DNA of 64,000 bases from Candidatus Accumulibacter meliphilus (GCA_003332265.1 QPGA01000012.1:22770-86769); one strand, 5' to 3'. Shown: positions 17,001-27,555, numbered from the stretch's first letter. Numbers and translations are program-made. Notes: a model not told the origin generated them from the letters alone.

Positions 17001-18387
17001 CTGCGGTGGACCGCCGCGCGGCGACGCCCTGCACGGCGGTGACCTGCGCGACGCCGCGAGCCATGTCGCGCGTGCGCTCCTCATCCAGCGCGCCTATGAG
17101 CTTCTTCCAGTGATTGCGCTCCAGCCCGAGCACGCGGCGCAGGAGTTCATCGACGCCGCTGGCGCCCGCTTCCGGCGTGGCCGCAGCAAGCCAGAGCAGC
17201 GCTTCCATCTGGATGGCAAGCGGCCGGGCGTAGCCGGCTCCGGACTCGATGCGCCAACGCCGTTGCTGCGGAAAGTCGCCGCTGGGCAGAACGTAGCCCT
17301 GGGCGCTGAGCAGCGGTGCGAACACCGCGCAGCTGGCGTCGAAGAGAGCGAGCCGTTGTTGACCCGTAGAAAGATCCGGGAGGGCGGCGACATTGGCAGC
17401 CCCGGCGGTGCCGCGGAACACGCGTTGCAGTTCGGGGCTGTCATCGTGCAGCGTGCTCCACCATTCACCTGCGCTGCGGGCGAGCAGCACCAGGCGGAGC
17501 GGTCGCGTGGCGTTCCCGGGTCGGGCGCTCAAGCGCTCGGCGAGGCGCTTCACCTCGTCCTGACGGCCCTCGGCATAGTCCAGGACGATGAGCAGGCCGC
17601 GGTCCTCGCCGTGGGCAAGCAGCTGCTCGAGCGCCTGCCAGCGCTGCCTGAGCGTCGCGTCGAATGTTGCATCGAGCGGCTCATGTGGCGGGTCGAGGAA
17701 GCCGGCCGTCCAAGCCTGCTGCCGCAGACTCGCCGCGACCTCGATCATCAAGCGCGTCTTGCCAAGCCCGCCCGGGCCGTGGATCAGGCGCCCAGCGGTG
17801 GGCCGCTCCTCGCTGCACCAGGCGAGGAGCTGCGCCCGAAGGCCCGTCGCATCGAGATAGCCGAGCACCTCGAATTTGGCCTGCAGCAGCTCGGCGGGAG
17901 CGATCTCGCGTGGATCGCGCGCGAGCTGGCGCTGCTTGGGGTCGATCAGGCGCTGGCCATGCTGGCGGAAATAGATTTCGTGCAGTGGCACGCGGGTCGG
18001 AATCGGCACACCCGCCATCACCTGGGCGATGGTGGCCAGGATGCCCGCGTGATCCTCGGCGTCGTCGATGTGATGGATGTTGAAAGGCTCGGGGATGTCG
18101 CTAAAGCGCATGTCCGCGGGCCGCACATTGACCAGCTTGCCTTGCGCTTGTGCGCGCACTGCCTCGGCATAGACATAATCGGAGATCATCGCGCCCGCCG
18201 TCCAGAGCACCACGACGACCCGCGCCTCTTCAAGAGCGGCCCTGATTTGCTCCGAATACGAGGCACGACTCTCCAGCTCCTCGTCCCACCACACCGACCC
18301 GGCACCGTACTGCGCCTCGATCACGCCCGCGAGCGCGCGGGTCAGATCACGATGCTGCGAAGAGTAGCTGATGAAAATCGGTTTCAT
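14056..18387 (-). CDS. TIR-STAND NTPase with 46-residue TPR array (candidate anti-phage sensor)
   Basis: 1443 residues in three parts. Residues 1-140 form a TIR-type domain (FISYSSQHRDLTRALAGVIE; WWDEELESRASYSEQI; likely catalytic Glu75 in SDYVYAEAV). Residues 180-600 form a STAND-type NTPase, with Walker A GPGGLGKT (204-211) and Walker B LLIVLDYAE (Asp270). Residues 679-1322 hold fourteen TPR-like repeats of exactly 46 residues (R-R-E-E-A-L-A-A-S, then RPDAFLPxLAxSLxxLG), followed by one degenerate unit and a 75-residue tail. In known systems TIR domains degrade NAD+ or signal when a STAND core assembles after its repeats bind a trigger. Function as phage defence is inferred from this architecture and the island context. 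The gene is single, with its ATG at 18387. Confidence 0.88.
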   Translation of the reverse strand: MKPIFISYSSQHRDLTRALAGVIEAQYGAGSVWWDEELESRASYSEQIRAALEEARVVVVLWTAGAMISDYVYAEAVRAQAQGKLVNVRPADMRFSDIPEPFNIHHIDDAEDHAGILATIAQVMAGVPIPTRVPLHEIYFRQHGQRLIDPKQRQLARDPREIAPAELLQAKFEVLGYLDATGLRAQLLAWCSEERPTAGRLIHGPGGLGKTRLMIEVAASLRQQAWTAGFLDPPHEPLDATFDATLRQRWQALEQLLAHGEDRGLLIVLDYAEGRQDEVKRLAERLSARPGNATRPLRLVLLARSAGEWWSTLHDDSPELQRVFRGTAGAANVAALPDLSTGQQRLALFDASCAVFAPLLSAQGYVLPSGDFPQQRRWRIESGAGYARPLAIQMEALLWLAAATPEAGASGVDELLRRVLGLERNHWKKLIGALDEERTRDMARGVAQVTAVQGVAARRSTADLLMADDFYQGQRTARVAVDPVLRQLCRVYGQPDGGVGPLEPDLIGEHHVATVADVELIDGCLRWIAAEPTEIQAKRRRSLLTVLQRATQPEHGTRANDQAVELLDHLVGKHAKALAADLVAVMMDTQGALAERVDRQIDALDEESLDAINTELPIQSVSLMDLSLHVAVRRAGLARERLAAVDSLEDAAADQRETILRRLAASAATLGLRFHNLGRREEALAASQEAVEIQRRLAQARPDAFLPALAMSLSDLGEGLSDLGRREEALAASQEAVDIRRRLAQARPDAFLPDPAMSLSNLGNRLSDLGRREEALAASREAVDLLRRRAQDRPDAFLPHLAKSLNNLGNRLSELGQREEALAASQEAVDLYRRLAQAYPDAFLPDLAISLNNLGPGLSALGRCEEALAASQEAVDLYRRLAQACPDAFLPDLAMSLNNLGNGLSELGRREEALAASEEAVGLRRRLAQARPDAFLPNLATSLTCLGIHLSDLGRREEALAASEEAVGLRRRLAQARPDAFLPNLAMSLSNLGNHLSSLGRRDEALAASQEAVDLYRRLAQARPDAFLPNLAMSLNNLGNRLSDLGRREEALAASQEAVEIQRRLAEARPDAFLPNLAMSLNNLGPGLSDLGRREEALATSQEAVDLYRRLAQARPDAFLPNLAGSLNNLGIPLSSLGRREEALAASQEAVDIGRRLAEDRPDAFLPALARSLSRVGIHLSDLGRREEALAASQEAVGLCRHLAQARPDAFLPDLARSLSDLSGDLSNLSRREEALAVSREAVDIRRRLAEDRPDAFLPDLARSLNNLGILLSDLGRRKKALAASQEAVDLYRRLVQDRPDAFLPDLARSLGVTSHALTALDRQTEAAQAAHEALAILAPFVERYPETFADLARAISANLRQYSDAAQQAPDRALLERVARALGGGESAADDPAIEAFMPKILAILEEAKATGVLDEAALAELPESLVDWLRTAWSERSGEDQ
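14422..16353 (-). repeat. fourteen tandem 138-bp coding repeats
   Basis: The TPR region of the STAND gene is a DNA-level tandem array. Homologous positions recur every 138 bp (for example at 15511 and 15649), and many units differ at only a few bases. The array begins at codon 679. Such identity implies recent amplification or gene conversion and allows copy-number change. It also makes this stretch prone to assembly error. Confidence 0.9.
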
Positions 18388-18565
18388 GGCTATCCAGGAT
18401 TTTCTTGGTTTGCTTTATTTTGAACCCTTGCTGGCGCTGCCGGGAAGGTCAAGGCACAATTGAAGGCCGAGGGGCGGGAACTTGAACCCGGTTTTGCTTC
18501 GCACGATGGCGAAGCTCATACTGCCGCAGCTGGCCTCATCCAAAAAAGGCAATCAGGACCTGCAG

Positions 18566-19570
18566 ATGGAAGTTTTCAAGTGGTTGAACGATCAAGTGCT
18601 ACGCATGGACTGGCTGGCCTGGCTGGTCGGCCGGCTGGTCGAGGACGGCTTCGGCATGGACATGGCCGGCCGCACCGGGGCCAGCGTGCATTTCTTCATC
18701 TATGACGTAATCAAGATCTTCATTCTGCTCGCGGTGCTGATCTTCTCCATTTCCTGGGTGCAGAGCCATTTCCCGCCCGAGCGCACGCGGCGTATTCTCG
18801 GCGGCATGCAGGGCGTCAGCGCCAAACTTGCCGGCGCACTGCTGGGCACGATCACGCCGTTCTGTTCGTGCTCGTCGATTCCGATCTTTATCGGTTTCAC
18901 CAGCTCGGGATTGCCACTGGGAGTGACTTTCGCGTTCCTGATCTCTTCGCCACTCGTGGATCTGGCTTCGGTGATCCTGCTGGCCAGCATCTTCAACTGG
19001 ACGATTGCCATTGCCTACGTGCTGGTGGGCCTGGTGCTGGCAGTTATCGGCGGCATGCTGATCGGCAGGGCGAAGATGGAAGCTTATGTGGAATCCTTTG
19101 TCATGCACAACCCGGTGCTCGACACGCCGCAAGAGGAGTTGAGCAGCCGCGATCGCCTGCAATTTTCCTGCGCGCAAGTCAGCGACATCTTCGGACGTGT
19201 CTGGGTCTACGTGCTGATTGGGGTGGGCATCGGCGCCGCCATCCACAACTGGATTCCGGCTGAATGGACCGAATCATTGCTCGGCCAGAACAACTGGTGG
19301 TCGGTGCCCCTGGCCACCCTGATTGGTGTGCCGATGTACGCTGACATTTTTGGCACTTTGCCGATCGCCGAGGCCCTGGTCGACAAAGGTGTTGGTCTCG
19401 GTACCGCGCTGGCGTTCATGATGGCCGTCACGGCGCTGTCGCTACCTTCCCTGATCATGCTCAAGAAAGTCGTCAAGGCGCCGCTGCTGGCCCTGTTCTT
19501 CGGCATCGTCACGTTTGGCATCGTACTCATCGGCTATCTGTTCAACGCCTATGCGGATCTCTTCATCTAA
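18566..19570 (+). CDS. DUF318-type membrane permease
   Basis: 334 residues with about eight membrane helices. The family motif TPFCSCSSIPIFIGF followed by SGLPLGVTFAFLISSPLVD is intact, and its half-repeat GVPMYADIFGTLP is in the second half. Related permeases (ArsP-like and SO_0444 groups) export organo-arsenicals or metals; substrate here is unknown. ATG 18566 is chosen for its AGGA at 18555-18558; an open frame from 18482 has no better site. A small CxxC thioredoxin-like gene follows, a frequent partner of this permease family. The stop codon TAA (19568-19570) overlaps the edge of a dispersed repeat copy. Confidence 0.85.
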   Translation: MEVFKWLNDQVLRMDWLAWLVGRLVEDGFGMDMAGRTGASVHFFIYDVIKIFILLAVLIFSISWVQSHFPPERTRRILGGMQGVSAKLAGALLGTITPFCSCSSIPIFIGFTSSGLPLGVTFAFLISSPLVDLASVILLASIFNWTIAIAYVLVGLVLAVIGGMLIGRAKMEAYVESFVMHNPVLDTPQEELSSRDRLQFSCAQVSDIFGRVWVYVLIGVGIGAAIHNWIPAEWTESLLGQNNWWSVPLATLIGVPMYADIFGTLPIAEALVDKGVGLGTALAFMMAVTALSLPSLIMLKKVVKAPLLALFFGIVTFGIVLIGYLFNAYADLFI

Positions 19571-19692
19571 CGGTCATGACACGTGGCGACACCCCAAGTC
19601 ATGAAAGTCATGACCGTTTCCCTCTTCCCCTGACCCTTCTCCCGCGAGGGGAGACGGGAGTTTCGTGAGTCGCGTGCGCGACTTTCACATTA
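19571..19692 (+). repeat. dispersed 122-bp repeat, copy A
   Basis: Begins CGGTCATGAC after the permease stop TAA and ends TTTCACAT, flanked by TA on both sides. Internal hairpins: GTCATGAC palindromes, CTTCTCCCGC/GGGGAGA, and GTCGCGTGCGCGAC. It ends 16 bp before the thioredoxin-like gene. Confidence 0.85.
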
Positions 19693-19708
19693 AGCTACGG
19701 AGCGCAAA

Positions 19709-19942
19709 ATGATCATCAAGATTCTCGGACCAGGGTGCAAGAAATGCAGCACCCTCACGGAAAACACCGAAAAGGCCCTCGCCAGTCTGGGCCTGACGGC
19801 GGAATTGATAAAAGTGACCGACTTCGCGCAGATCGCTGCGCATGGGGTGATGTCGACGCCGGCCCTGGCGATTGACGACAAAGTGGTCTCGGTCGGCAAG
19901 GTGCTGACTACCGCGGAAGTGGAGAAGATGCTGCAGTCGTGA
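19709..19942 (+). CDS. small thioredoxin-like redox protein
   Basis: 77 residues with a thioredoxin fold and an N-terminal CxxC in LGPGCKKCSTL; the cis-proline is visible in VMSTPALAIDDK. This matches the redox-active disulfide protein family of about 80 residues. It is cytoplasmic, with no leader. It follows the DUF318-type permease across repeat copy A and probably serves it by reducing or handing over substrate; that partnership is inferred from recurring gene order in this family. GGAG at 19698-19701 precedes the ATG by seven bases. Confidence 0.88.
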   Translation: MIIKILGPGCKKCSTLTENTEKALASLGLTAELIKVTDFAQIAAHGVMSTPALAIDDKVVSVGKVLTTAEVEKMLQS

Positions 19943-20049
19943 TTGCGTGATTGCATGACTCCATGATTCGGCGGGCGCCGCAAGAACGTCTTGCCGGGCG
20001 CGATTTGTCGTGCGCTGCTGCTGGCCGGCGCCTACACTCTCGCAGGTGA

Positions 20050-21865
<1,816 letters not shown>

Positions 21866-21869
<4 letters not shown>

Positions 21870-22141
21870 GCGACCGCGACAAGCTGCTCGAAGACACCGC
21901 CAAGGATGTGCGGCGGCTGAACCAACGCGAGCGGGCACCGGCGACCTGGGCCGGCATCGCCTTCTATGGCGGTACGGTCGGACTGCTGTTCGTGGTGCCC
22001 GTCGTCGGCGGCGCCTACCTCGGTCGCTGGCTCGACTCCCTGGCATCCGGCTACTCGGTGCGCTGGACGGTGAGCCTGATCGTTCTCGGCATCGCACTGG
22101 GCGCCTACAACGCCTACCGCTTCATGAAGGGACGCCAATGA
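21866..22141 (+). CDS. atpQ: N-ATPase accessory membrane protein AtpQ (AtpI/gene-1 family)
   Basis: 91 residues with two membrane helices ([20 protein letters not shown] and [18 protein letters not shown]) and a charged N-terminal helix. It matches the small AtpI-like protein found third in N-ATPase operons, thought to help c-ring assembly or magnesium supply. It overlaps both neighbours by four bases. In typical N-ATPase operons a second small membrane protein, AtpR, follows; here atpB comes next with a 4-bp overlap, so there is no room for atpR. Confidence 0.85.
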
Positions 22142-22872
22142 ATACTGGCGAACTGGGCGGCAGCGTCGTCTTCCATCTCGGGCCACTGGCGATCACCGAC
22201 ACCGTGCTCACCACCTGGGGCGTCATGCTCTGTCTGGCAATCGCGGCACTGCTGCTGCGCTACCGGCTGGCGCTGCTGCCGTCGCGCCGGCAGACGATTG
22301 CCGAGGGCATTGTCGCAGTGATCGAGCGCGCCATCGGCGAAGTGCTGCCGGCCGACGCGGTGCGCCGCGTGCTGCCTTTCGTGGCCACTTTGTGGATCTT
22401 CGTCCTGACCGCCAATCTCGCCGGCCTGGTCCCCGGCCTGCACGCGCCGACCCGCGACCTCTCGGCGACCGCCGCCCTGGCGGCGCTGGTCTTCGCCTCC
22501 ACGCACTGGTACGGTATCCGCAGCAAGGGCCTGCGCGCCTACCTCCGCCACTATGCCGAACCCAGCCTGATCCTGCTGCCCTTCCATGTCATCAGCGAAC
22601 TGACGCGCACTCTGGCGCTGGCCATCCGCCTCTTCGGCAACATCATGAGCCTGGAGATGGCGGCGCTGCTGGTGCTGCTGATTGCCGGCTTCCTGGTGCC
22701 GGTACCGTTGTTGATGCTGCATGTGATCGAAGCAGTGGTGCAGGCCTATATCTTCGGCATCCTGGCCCTGATCTATATCGCCGGCGCCATCGAACCCATA
22801 GCCACGCAGGAAAGGCCTGGCGAAGCGCCGTCGCCGACGTTTGCGAAATCGAAAAACAAGGAGGAATCATGA
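22138..22872 (+). CDS. atpB: N-type F1Fo ATPase, a subunit
   Basis: 244 residues, about five membrane helices. The essential arginine lies in [13 protein letters not shown], and the last helix holds [20 protein letters not shown]. It forms the ion half-channels against the c-ring. The start at 22138 overlaps the atpQ stop by four bases and the stop overlaps atpE by four. The hydrophilic C-terminus ([20 protein letters not shown]) is short. Confidence 0.93.
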   Translation: MNTGELGGSVVFHLGPLAITDTVLTTWGVMLCLAIAALLLRYRLALLPSRRQTIAEGIVAVIERAIGEVLPADAVRRVLPFVATLWIFVLTANLAGLVPGLHAPTRDLSATAALAALVFASTHWYGIRSKGLRAYLRHYAEPSLILLPFHVISELTRTLALAIRLFGNIMSLEMAALLVLLIAGFLVPVPLLMLHVIEAVVQAYIFGILALIYIAGAIEPIATQERPGEAPSPTFAKSKNKEES

Positions 22873-23135
22873 ACGAACTGCAGCAGTTCAGCATGTTGTC
22901 GACCATCGTCGCCGGGGTGGTGATCGCGCTCGGCACGATGCTGCCGGCAATTGCCATGGGTCGCGCCATCGCCAGCGCCCTGGAGGCACTAGCGCGCCAA
23001 CCGGAAGCCGAAAAGACCATCACCCGCACACTGTTCATCGGCCTGGCGATGATCGAGTCGCTGGCCATCTACTGCCTGGTGATCGCGCTCATCGTGCTGT
23101 TCCGCAACCCATTGCTGGAATACTTCCTGAAATAG
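22869..23135 (+). CDS. atpE: N-type F1Fo ATPase, c subunit
   Basis: 88 residues, two helices joined by the polar loop ARQPEA. The ion-binding carboxylate is Glu63 in MIESLAIY. Compared with sodium-binding c subunits, Ser64 and Tyr68 are kept, but the helix-1 glutamine position is Met30 and the residue after Ser64 is Leu. The glycine-rich helix-1 motif is replaced by alanines ([17 protein letters not shown]). The coupling ion is therefore uncertain, with protons at least as likely as sodium. GGAGG at 22859-22863 precedes the ATG closely. Confidence 0.93.
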   Translation: MNELQQFSMLSTIVAGVVIALGTMLPAIAMGRAIASALEALARQPEAEKTITRTLFIGLAMIESLAIYCLVIALIVLFRNPLLEYFLK

Positions 23136-23144
23136 GTAACTGCC

Positions 23145-23894
23145 ATGCAATTCGACTGGACGACCTTTGTTCTCGAAGTCCTCAATTTCCTGGTACTGCT
23201 GTGGATCCTCAAGCGCTTCCTTTACCAGCCGGTGCTCGATGTACTCGATGCGCGCCAGGCGCGCATAAAGGCCGAGATGGCGCAGGCCGAAAAATTGCAG
23301 GACGACGCGGCGGCGCTGGGAAAACAGTACGCGGAGCGCCTGGCGCAGTGGGCGCAGGAACGCGAGCAACTGCGTCAGCAACTGCAGCAGGACCTCGCAC
23401 AACAGCGTGCCAGCGGCATGGAGAAGATTCGCCAGTCGCTGAGCGACGAAGAGGCCAAGGCGCGCGTGCGCAACGCCGCCACGACGGCCAGCCACGAAGC
23501 CGAACTGATCCGGCAAGCGGCCGACCAGGCCTACGCAGACGTCGCGGCAATGCTCGCGCGCCTGGCCTCGCCGATGCTGACGGCAAGCATCGTGCGCGTG
23601 CTGCTCGAAGATCTGGCGGCGCTACCGAAAGAACAGCGCGAGTCACTGCGTTCCGCCGCCGAAAAAGTCGCCGCGGCAACGGCAGAAGTCGCCTCGGCGC
23701 ACCCGCTGGACGATGCTGCGCAGCAGGAAATCGCCCGCGGCCTGGCAGCAGTCGCCGGGCGCAAGCTGCCGCTCGCGGTCAGCTCGGACCCGGCACTGAT
23801 CGCTGGCGTACGCATTGCCGTCGGTGAATGCCTGCTGCATGCCAATCTGCTCGACGAACTGGCCTTCTTCAGGCGCCCGGATGGCCAGAGCTGA
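23145..23894 (+). CDS. atpF: N-type F1Fo ATPase, b subunit (long form with delta-like C-terminus)
   Basis: 249 residues, much longer than a standard b subunit (about 156). One N-terminal membrane helix (VLEVLNFLVLLWILKRFLYQ) leads into a long charged coiled coil (AQWAQEREQLRQQLQQDLAQ) and a C-terminal segment resembling the delta subunit. No separate atpH is present, which fits the N-ATPase layout in which b carries the delta function. Repeat copy B lies between its stop and atpA. Confidence 0.9.
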   Translation: MQFDWTTFVLEVLNFLVLLWILKRFLYQPVLDVLDARQARIKAEMAQAEKLQDDAAALGKQYAERLAQWAQEREQLRQQLQQDLAQQRASGMEKIRQSLSDEEAKARVRNAATTASHEAELIRQAADQAYADVAAMLARLASPMLTASIVRVLLEDLAALPKEQRESLRSAAEKVAAATAEVASAHPLDDAAQQEIARGLAAVAGRKLPLAVSSDPALIAGVRIAVGECLLHANLLDELAFFRRPDGQS

Positions 23895-23915
23895 GGACCG
23901 CATGCGCCTGCCGAG

Positions 23916-24036
23916 CGGTCGTCACATGTTGAGCTTCCCGAGATCATGAAAGCGACGACCGTCCCCCTCTTCTCCGACCCTTCTCCCGCAAGGGGGGAAG
24001 GGAGCTTCGTGAGTCGCGTACGCGACTTTGACAATA
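23916..24036 (+). repeat. dispersed 122-bp repeat, copy B (inside the atp operon)
   Basis: Diverged copy (CGGTCGTCACATG... to ...GACTTTGACAATAA) lying between atpF and the conserved part of atpA. It carries GGGAG four bases before a GTG (24009) that is in frame with atpA. Confidence 0.85.
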
Positions 24037-25463
24037 AGGATGCCTACCGTTTTGCCCTGCGCCTGTCCGAACGCGGCGAGGTGGTCGGCATTGGCGACGG
24101 TATCGCCTGGATTCGCGGGCTGCCCTCGGTGCGGCTCGACGAGCTGATCGGCTTCGCCGACGGCAGCACCGGCCTGGTCTTCCAGCTCGGCCGCGACCTC
24201 CTTGGTGCCATCCTGCTGACCGAGAAGCACGGCATCACCGCCGGCATGGCAGTCACCCACGTCGGTCGCACGCTGGCGATCGCCGCCGGCGACGCCCTGC
24301 TCGGGCGGGTCATCGATCCACTCGCCAACCCGCTGGACGGCCTGCCGCCGCATACGGCCCGCGAGTTTCGCTGCCTCGAAGCGGCTGCGCCGCAGATCAT
24401 CGAGCGCGACTTCGTCAGCGAACCGCTGTACACCGGTAGCAAGATCGTCGACACACTGATCCCGATCGGCAAAGGCCAGCGCCAACTGATCATCGGCGAC
24501 GATGGTCTGGGCAAATCGTCGCTGGCGCTCGATGCGGTGATCAACCAGGCCGGTCGCAATATCCTGTGTGTGGTGGTGCTCATCGGCCAACCGCGCTCGG
24601 CGGTTGCGGCGACCGTCGAGGCACTGCACAAGGCGGGCGCGCTCGATTACACGGTGGTGGTGGTCGCCGAGGCCAATGCCCTGCCCGGTTTTCGCTACCT
24701 CGCACCCTTCGCTGGTTGTGCCCTTGCCGAGTACTGGATGCGTTCCGGGCGCGACGTGCTGGTGGTCTACGACGACCTCACCCGCCACGCCCAGTCGTAT
24801 CGCGAACTCTCGCTGTTGCTGCGGCGGCCCCCAGGGCGGGAGGCCTACCCCGGCGACATCTTCTACCTGCATTCGCGGCTGCTCGAACGGTCGACGGTGC
24901 TGCTGCCCAGCTTCGGCGGCGGCAGCATGACCGCGCTGCCGATCATCGAAACCCGGCAGGGGGAATTGTCGGCCTACATCCCGACCAACCTGATATCGAT
25001 CACCGACGGCCAGATCTATTTCGACGCCAGGCTCTTCGCCGCAGGCACGCTGCCGGCCATCGACATTGGCCGTTCGGTATCGCGCATCGGCGGCAAAGCC
25101 CAGCATCCGGCGATCAAGGCCGCGTCGGCGCGTATTCGCCTCGACTACCTGCAGTTCCTGGATCTCGAACTTTTCGCCCGCTTCGGCACCCGCCTTGACC
25201 CGGCCGTCGAGGACAAGCTGCGCCGCGGACGCCTGCTGCGCGCGCTCCTCAAGCAGGACCGCCTGTCACCATTGCCGGAACTGGCGCATCAGGCCTGGCT
25301 GCTGGCCTACGGCGAAGGACTGCTCGACGAGTACGCGCCGCAGGCCGCCGCAGCCCTGTTGCCGACGCTCTTCGCCGCAGTCGCCGCCGCCGGCTTGACG
25401 CTGGAGGACGACAGGGAACGCTGGCTGGCGACCATCGCCTCGCAGCTGGCAAGGCTGAAATGA
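24009..25463 (+). CDS. atpA: N-type F1Fo ATPase, alpha subunit; start supplied by a repeat
   Basis: 484 residues from GTG 24009, or 505 from ATG 23946. The conserved protein begins only at about [20 protein letters not shown]; everything before it is encoded by repeat copy B. GTG 24009 has GGGAG four bases upstream; ATG 23946 has only a weak site. The nucleotide loop is GDDGLGKSS where alpha subunits usually have GDRQTGKT-type, keeping the lysine. ARG-finger region ([15 protein letters not shown]) is intact. It is the non-catalytic nucleotide-binding subunit. The stop overlaps atpG by four bases. The normal alpha N-terminus, which binds b/delta, is therefore short or altered. Confidence 0.88.
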   Translation: MSRVRDFDNKDAYRFALRLSERGEVVGIGDGIAWIRGLPSVRLDELIGFADGSTGLVFQLGRDLLGAILLTEKHGITAGMAVTHVGRTLAIAAGDALLGRVIDPLANPLDGLPPHTAREFRCLEAAAPQIIERDFVSEPLYTGSKIVDTLIPIGKGQRQLIIGDDGLGKSSLALDAVINQAGRNILCVVVLIGQPRSAVAATVEALHKAGALDYTVVVVAEANALPGFRYLAPFAGCALAEYWMRSGRDVLVVYDDLTRHAQSYRELSLLLRRPPGREAYPGDIFYLHSRLLERSTVLLPSFGGGSMTALPIIETRQGELSAYIPTNLISITDGQIYFDARLFAAGTLPAIDIGRSVSRIGGKAQHPAIKAASARIRLDYLQFLDLELFARFGTRLDPAVEDKLRRGRLLRALLKQDRLSPLPELAHQAWLLAYGEGLLDEYAPQAAAALLPTLFAAVAAAGLTLEDDRERWLATIASQLARLK

Positions 25464-26260
25464 GTCAGCGACGTGAGATCGAAGCGCGACTTGCGCTCTA
25501 CGACGATCTGGGCGGGATTCTCGGCGCCATGCGCAGCTTCGCGCTCGCCGAACTGCAGCGCCTCAGCCGCCGTGAAGAAGCGCAGCAGGAGGTGGTGCAA
25601 GTTCTCCGGGAAGCACTGCAGGAGACCGCGCCCTTTCAGCCAGCACGCGAAGAAGCGCTTGCCGACGTCTGGCTGCTGCTCGGTTCGGTACGTGGCTTTT
25701 GCGGCAGCTTCAACGAAGACGTCGTGCGCGCGTGGCAGGCAAAGGCCGACGCACGCCAGCCGCTGATCGTCGTCGGCGAGCGCCTGGCGGCGACGATGCC
25801 CGAGAGCGCAAGCCTATTCCCGGTGGCCGGCGCAGACGGCGGACTCGATGCCGTCGCCGCCATCGACCGCATTCTTGCTGCTTTCGCCACCGCCCGCCGC
25901 AGCCTTGGCAAGACCTGTGGTCTACTCGCCTGCCTGCGCGACGAAGACGGCGTGCGCTGGCAGCGGCTGCTACCACTGCCGCTGGCGATCGCCGGCGCCA
26001 GTCTGCCGCCGCTGATCAACGAAGCGCCGGCAACCGTCGCCGCGGGCGTCGCCGAACATTTCCTCTTCCATCAACTGCTGGCCCTGCTGCTGCGCTCGAT
26101 TCGCGTCGAAAACCGGCAGCGCCTGATGCAGATGGAAAACGCCTTGCGCCACCTCGAACAAGGCAGCGACGAACTCGCCCGCCAGCGCAACCGGCTGCGT
26201 CAGGAAGAAATCGTCGAGGAAATCGAAGTCATTACCGGCATGCGTGGCGGCATGCACTGA
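25460..26260 (+). CDS. atpG: N-type F1Fo ATPase, gamma subunit
   Basis: 266 residues. Gamma subunits are recognised by N- and C-terminal helices that make the central shaft: here [20 protein letters not shown] and [19 protein letters not shown]. Between them is the [13 protein letters not shown] motif (canonical D/S-RGLCG-x-N). The start overlaps the atpA stop by four bases. It is the last gene of the operon; the next gene converges from the other strand, with no clear T-run terminator in the 166-bp gap. Confidence 0.9.
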   Translation: MSQRREIEARLALYDDLGGILGAMRSFALAELQRLSRREEAQQEVVQVLREALQETAPFQPAREEALADVWLLLGSVRGFCGSFNEDVVRAWQAKADARQPLIVVGERLAATMPESASLFPVAGADGGLDAVAAIDRILAAFATARRSLGKTCGLLACLRDEDGVRWQRLLPLPLAIAGASLPPLINEAPATVAAGVAEHFLFHQLLALLLRSIRVENRQRLMQMENALRHLEQGSDELARQRNRLRQEEIVEEIEVITGMRGGMH

Positions 26261-26426
26261 AGTATTCGGACAAGACGGGTTGGCCACCGGCAAGCAGTTG
26301 CACAAACGGGCGCGAAGGCAGCATCGTGCCGTACCGATGCGGCGCATCCCGCGGCTGGAGAAACTGACATCCTTGGGCTTGCCCGGAGTGCCAATTACAC
26401 CGGTCGTGCTGGCGAGCCATTGCCTA

Positions 26427-27257
26427 CTACCTACGGCGCGAGAAGCCGAGGCCGGCGAGACCGAGACCGAAAAGCGCCAGCGTGGCCGGTTCCGGAACCA
26501 CGGCTCCCGTCGCGGTGTGCGTCGCCAACACGTCTTCCTCGGTAACGACACCTCCTCCCTGGAGGTAGAAATCGGCACACTGGAAATCTACATTTGACGG
26601 GCAGACGAACGAGAAGGCGTGGCGGTTGGCGTCCTGATCGCCGACAGGGCCATTAACGAACAGGAAGTCCGTAGACGGCAACGGCTCGATCGTCGTCCAG
26701 CTGGCGCCCGTTTGTACCAGGTGCAGCGGATCGATGGTCGCCCCATTACCTGGGTTCCAGTCAAATTGGACAAAGTTCACACCGTCCAGGCTGACATCGA
26801 CGAAGATGTCGAAGAAGGAATCAAAAGTTCCGCCGAAGCCCGAGCCGTCGCTCACCATGGTCATCATGCCGCTACTACGGCTGCTTCCCGGGACGCTTCC
26901 AGGCGACTCACGAACCTGCAGCGTCGGGAAATTCGGGTCGTCGCTGATCAGCGACAGCGCCACCATCTCGATCGGAATGGTACAACTCGTCCCCGCTGTG
27001 CTCAGGTCCAGAAAGCAGTTGTCTTGGCGCTGCACGATGGTGTCACTATTCCCGGGGCCGATGGGCAGCCCTTTCATCGGGATCATCGTGCCGGCAAAGA
27101 TGGAACCTGGGGGTCCTATGAAGAACGTCGGCTGGACGGTCTGAAAGTAGTCCGAACCCAATAGCACCACCGTGCTCGCACGGGCTGGGCTGGCGACCAC
27201 TGCAGCGGTTAGGGCCAGCGCGAGGCCGACCCGTGAGACAAAAATCGAGGATTTCAT
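26427..27257 (-). CDS. PEP-CTERM sorting domain protein
   Basis: 276 residues. A signal peptide (ALALTAAVVASPARA) and a textbook PEP-CTERM tail: VPEPATLALFGLGLAGLGF followed by SRRR. Such tails direct exosortase-dependent export and anchoring in Gram-negative bacteria that make exopolysaccharide; the sortase is not in the window. The middle is beta-rich and without known motif, with four cysteines (DNCFLDL, SCTIP, FVCPSN, QCADF) that may pair. Confidence 0.9.
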   Translation of the reverse strand: MKSSIFVSRVGLALALTAAVVASPARASTVVLLGSDYFQTVQPTFFIGPPGSIFAGTMIPMKGLPIGPGNSDTIVQRQDNCFLDLSTAGTSCTIPIEMVALSLISDDPNFPTLQVRESPGSVPGSSRSSGMMTMVSDGSGFGGTFDSFFDIFVDVSLDGVNFVQFDWNPGNGATIDPLHLVQTGASWTTIEPLPSTDFLFVNGPVGDQDANRHAFSFVCPSNVDFQCADFYLQGGGVVTEEDVLATHTATGAVVPEPATLALFGLGLAGLGFSRRR

Positions 27258-27510
27258 GACGGGCTCTCCATTGAAATCAGGCAGCTGACAAACCTCGCAA
27301 CGGCGCCAGCGATGATGGCGCGAGTCATTCCGCTGCGCCCGTCAAACGAAAGCATATTGCGTACCACAAAATAAACGCGCATATAAACAATGCGTTGAAG
27401 AGGCGTGAACATCACAACTGTAAAATTTCCCGACAGCGACTCCCCGCTGGGACGGACTTTCATTGGCTCTGTATAGCGCGTCAATCGCTACGGGCAATGG
27501 TACGGTTAAC

Positions 27511-27540
27511 GAAAAAGCGGGCCGCGGCCCGCTTTATTTT
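27511..27540 (-). terminator. bidirectional hairpin terminator
   Basis: A 22-bp palindrome (AAAGCGGGCCG and its complement, 27514-27535) with A-run on the left (T-run for the minus strand) and TTTATTTT on the right. It lies 16 bp beyond the stop of the minus-strand small gene. Confidence 0.85.
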
Positions 27541-27555
27541 CAGGAAGCCGTACGG

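Noticed and set aside
14281-18423. Long plus-strand open frames opposite the STAND gene (for example 640 codons at 16501-18423)
   Set aside because: They are antisense shadows of a GC-rich gene. Their translations are low-complexity, and the minus strand has clear TIR, Walker and TPR motifs.
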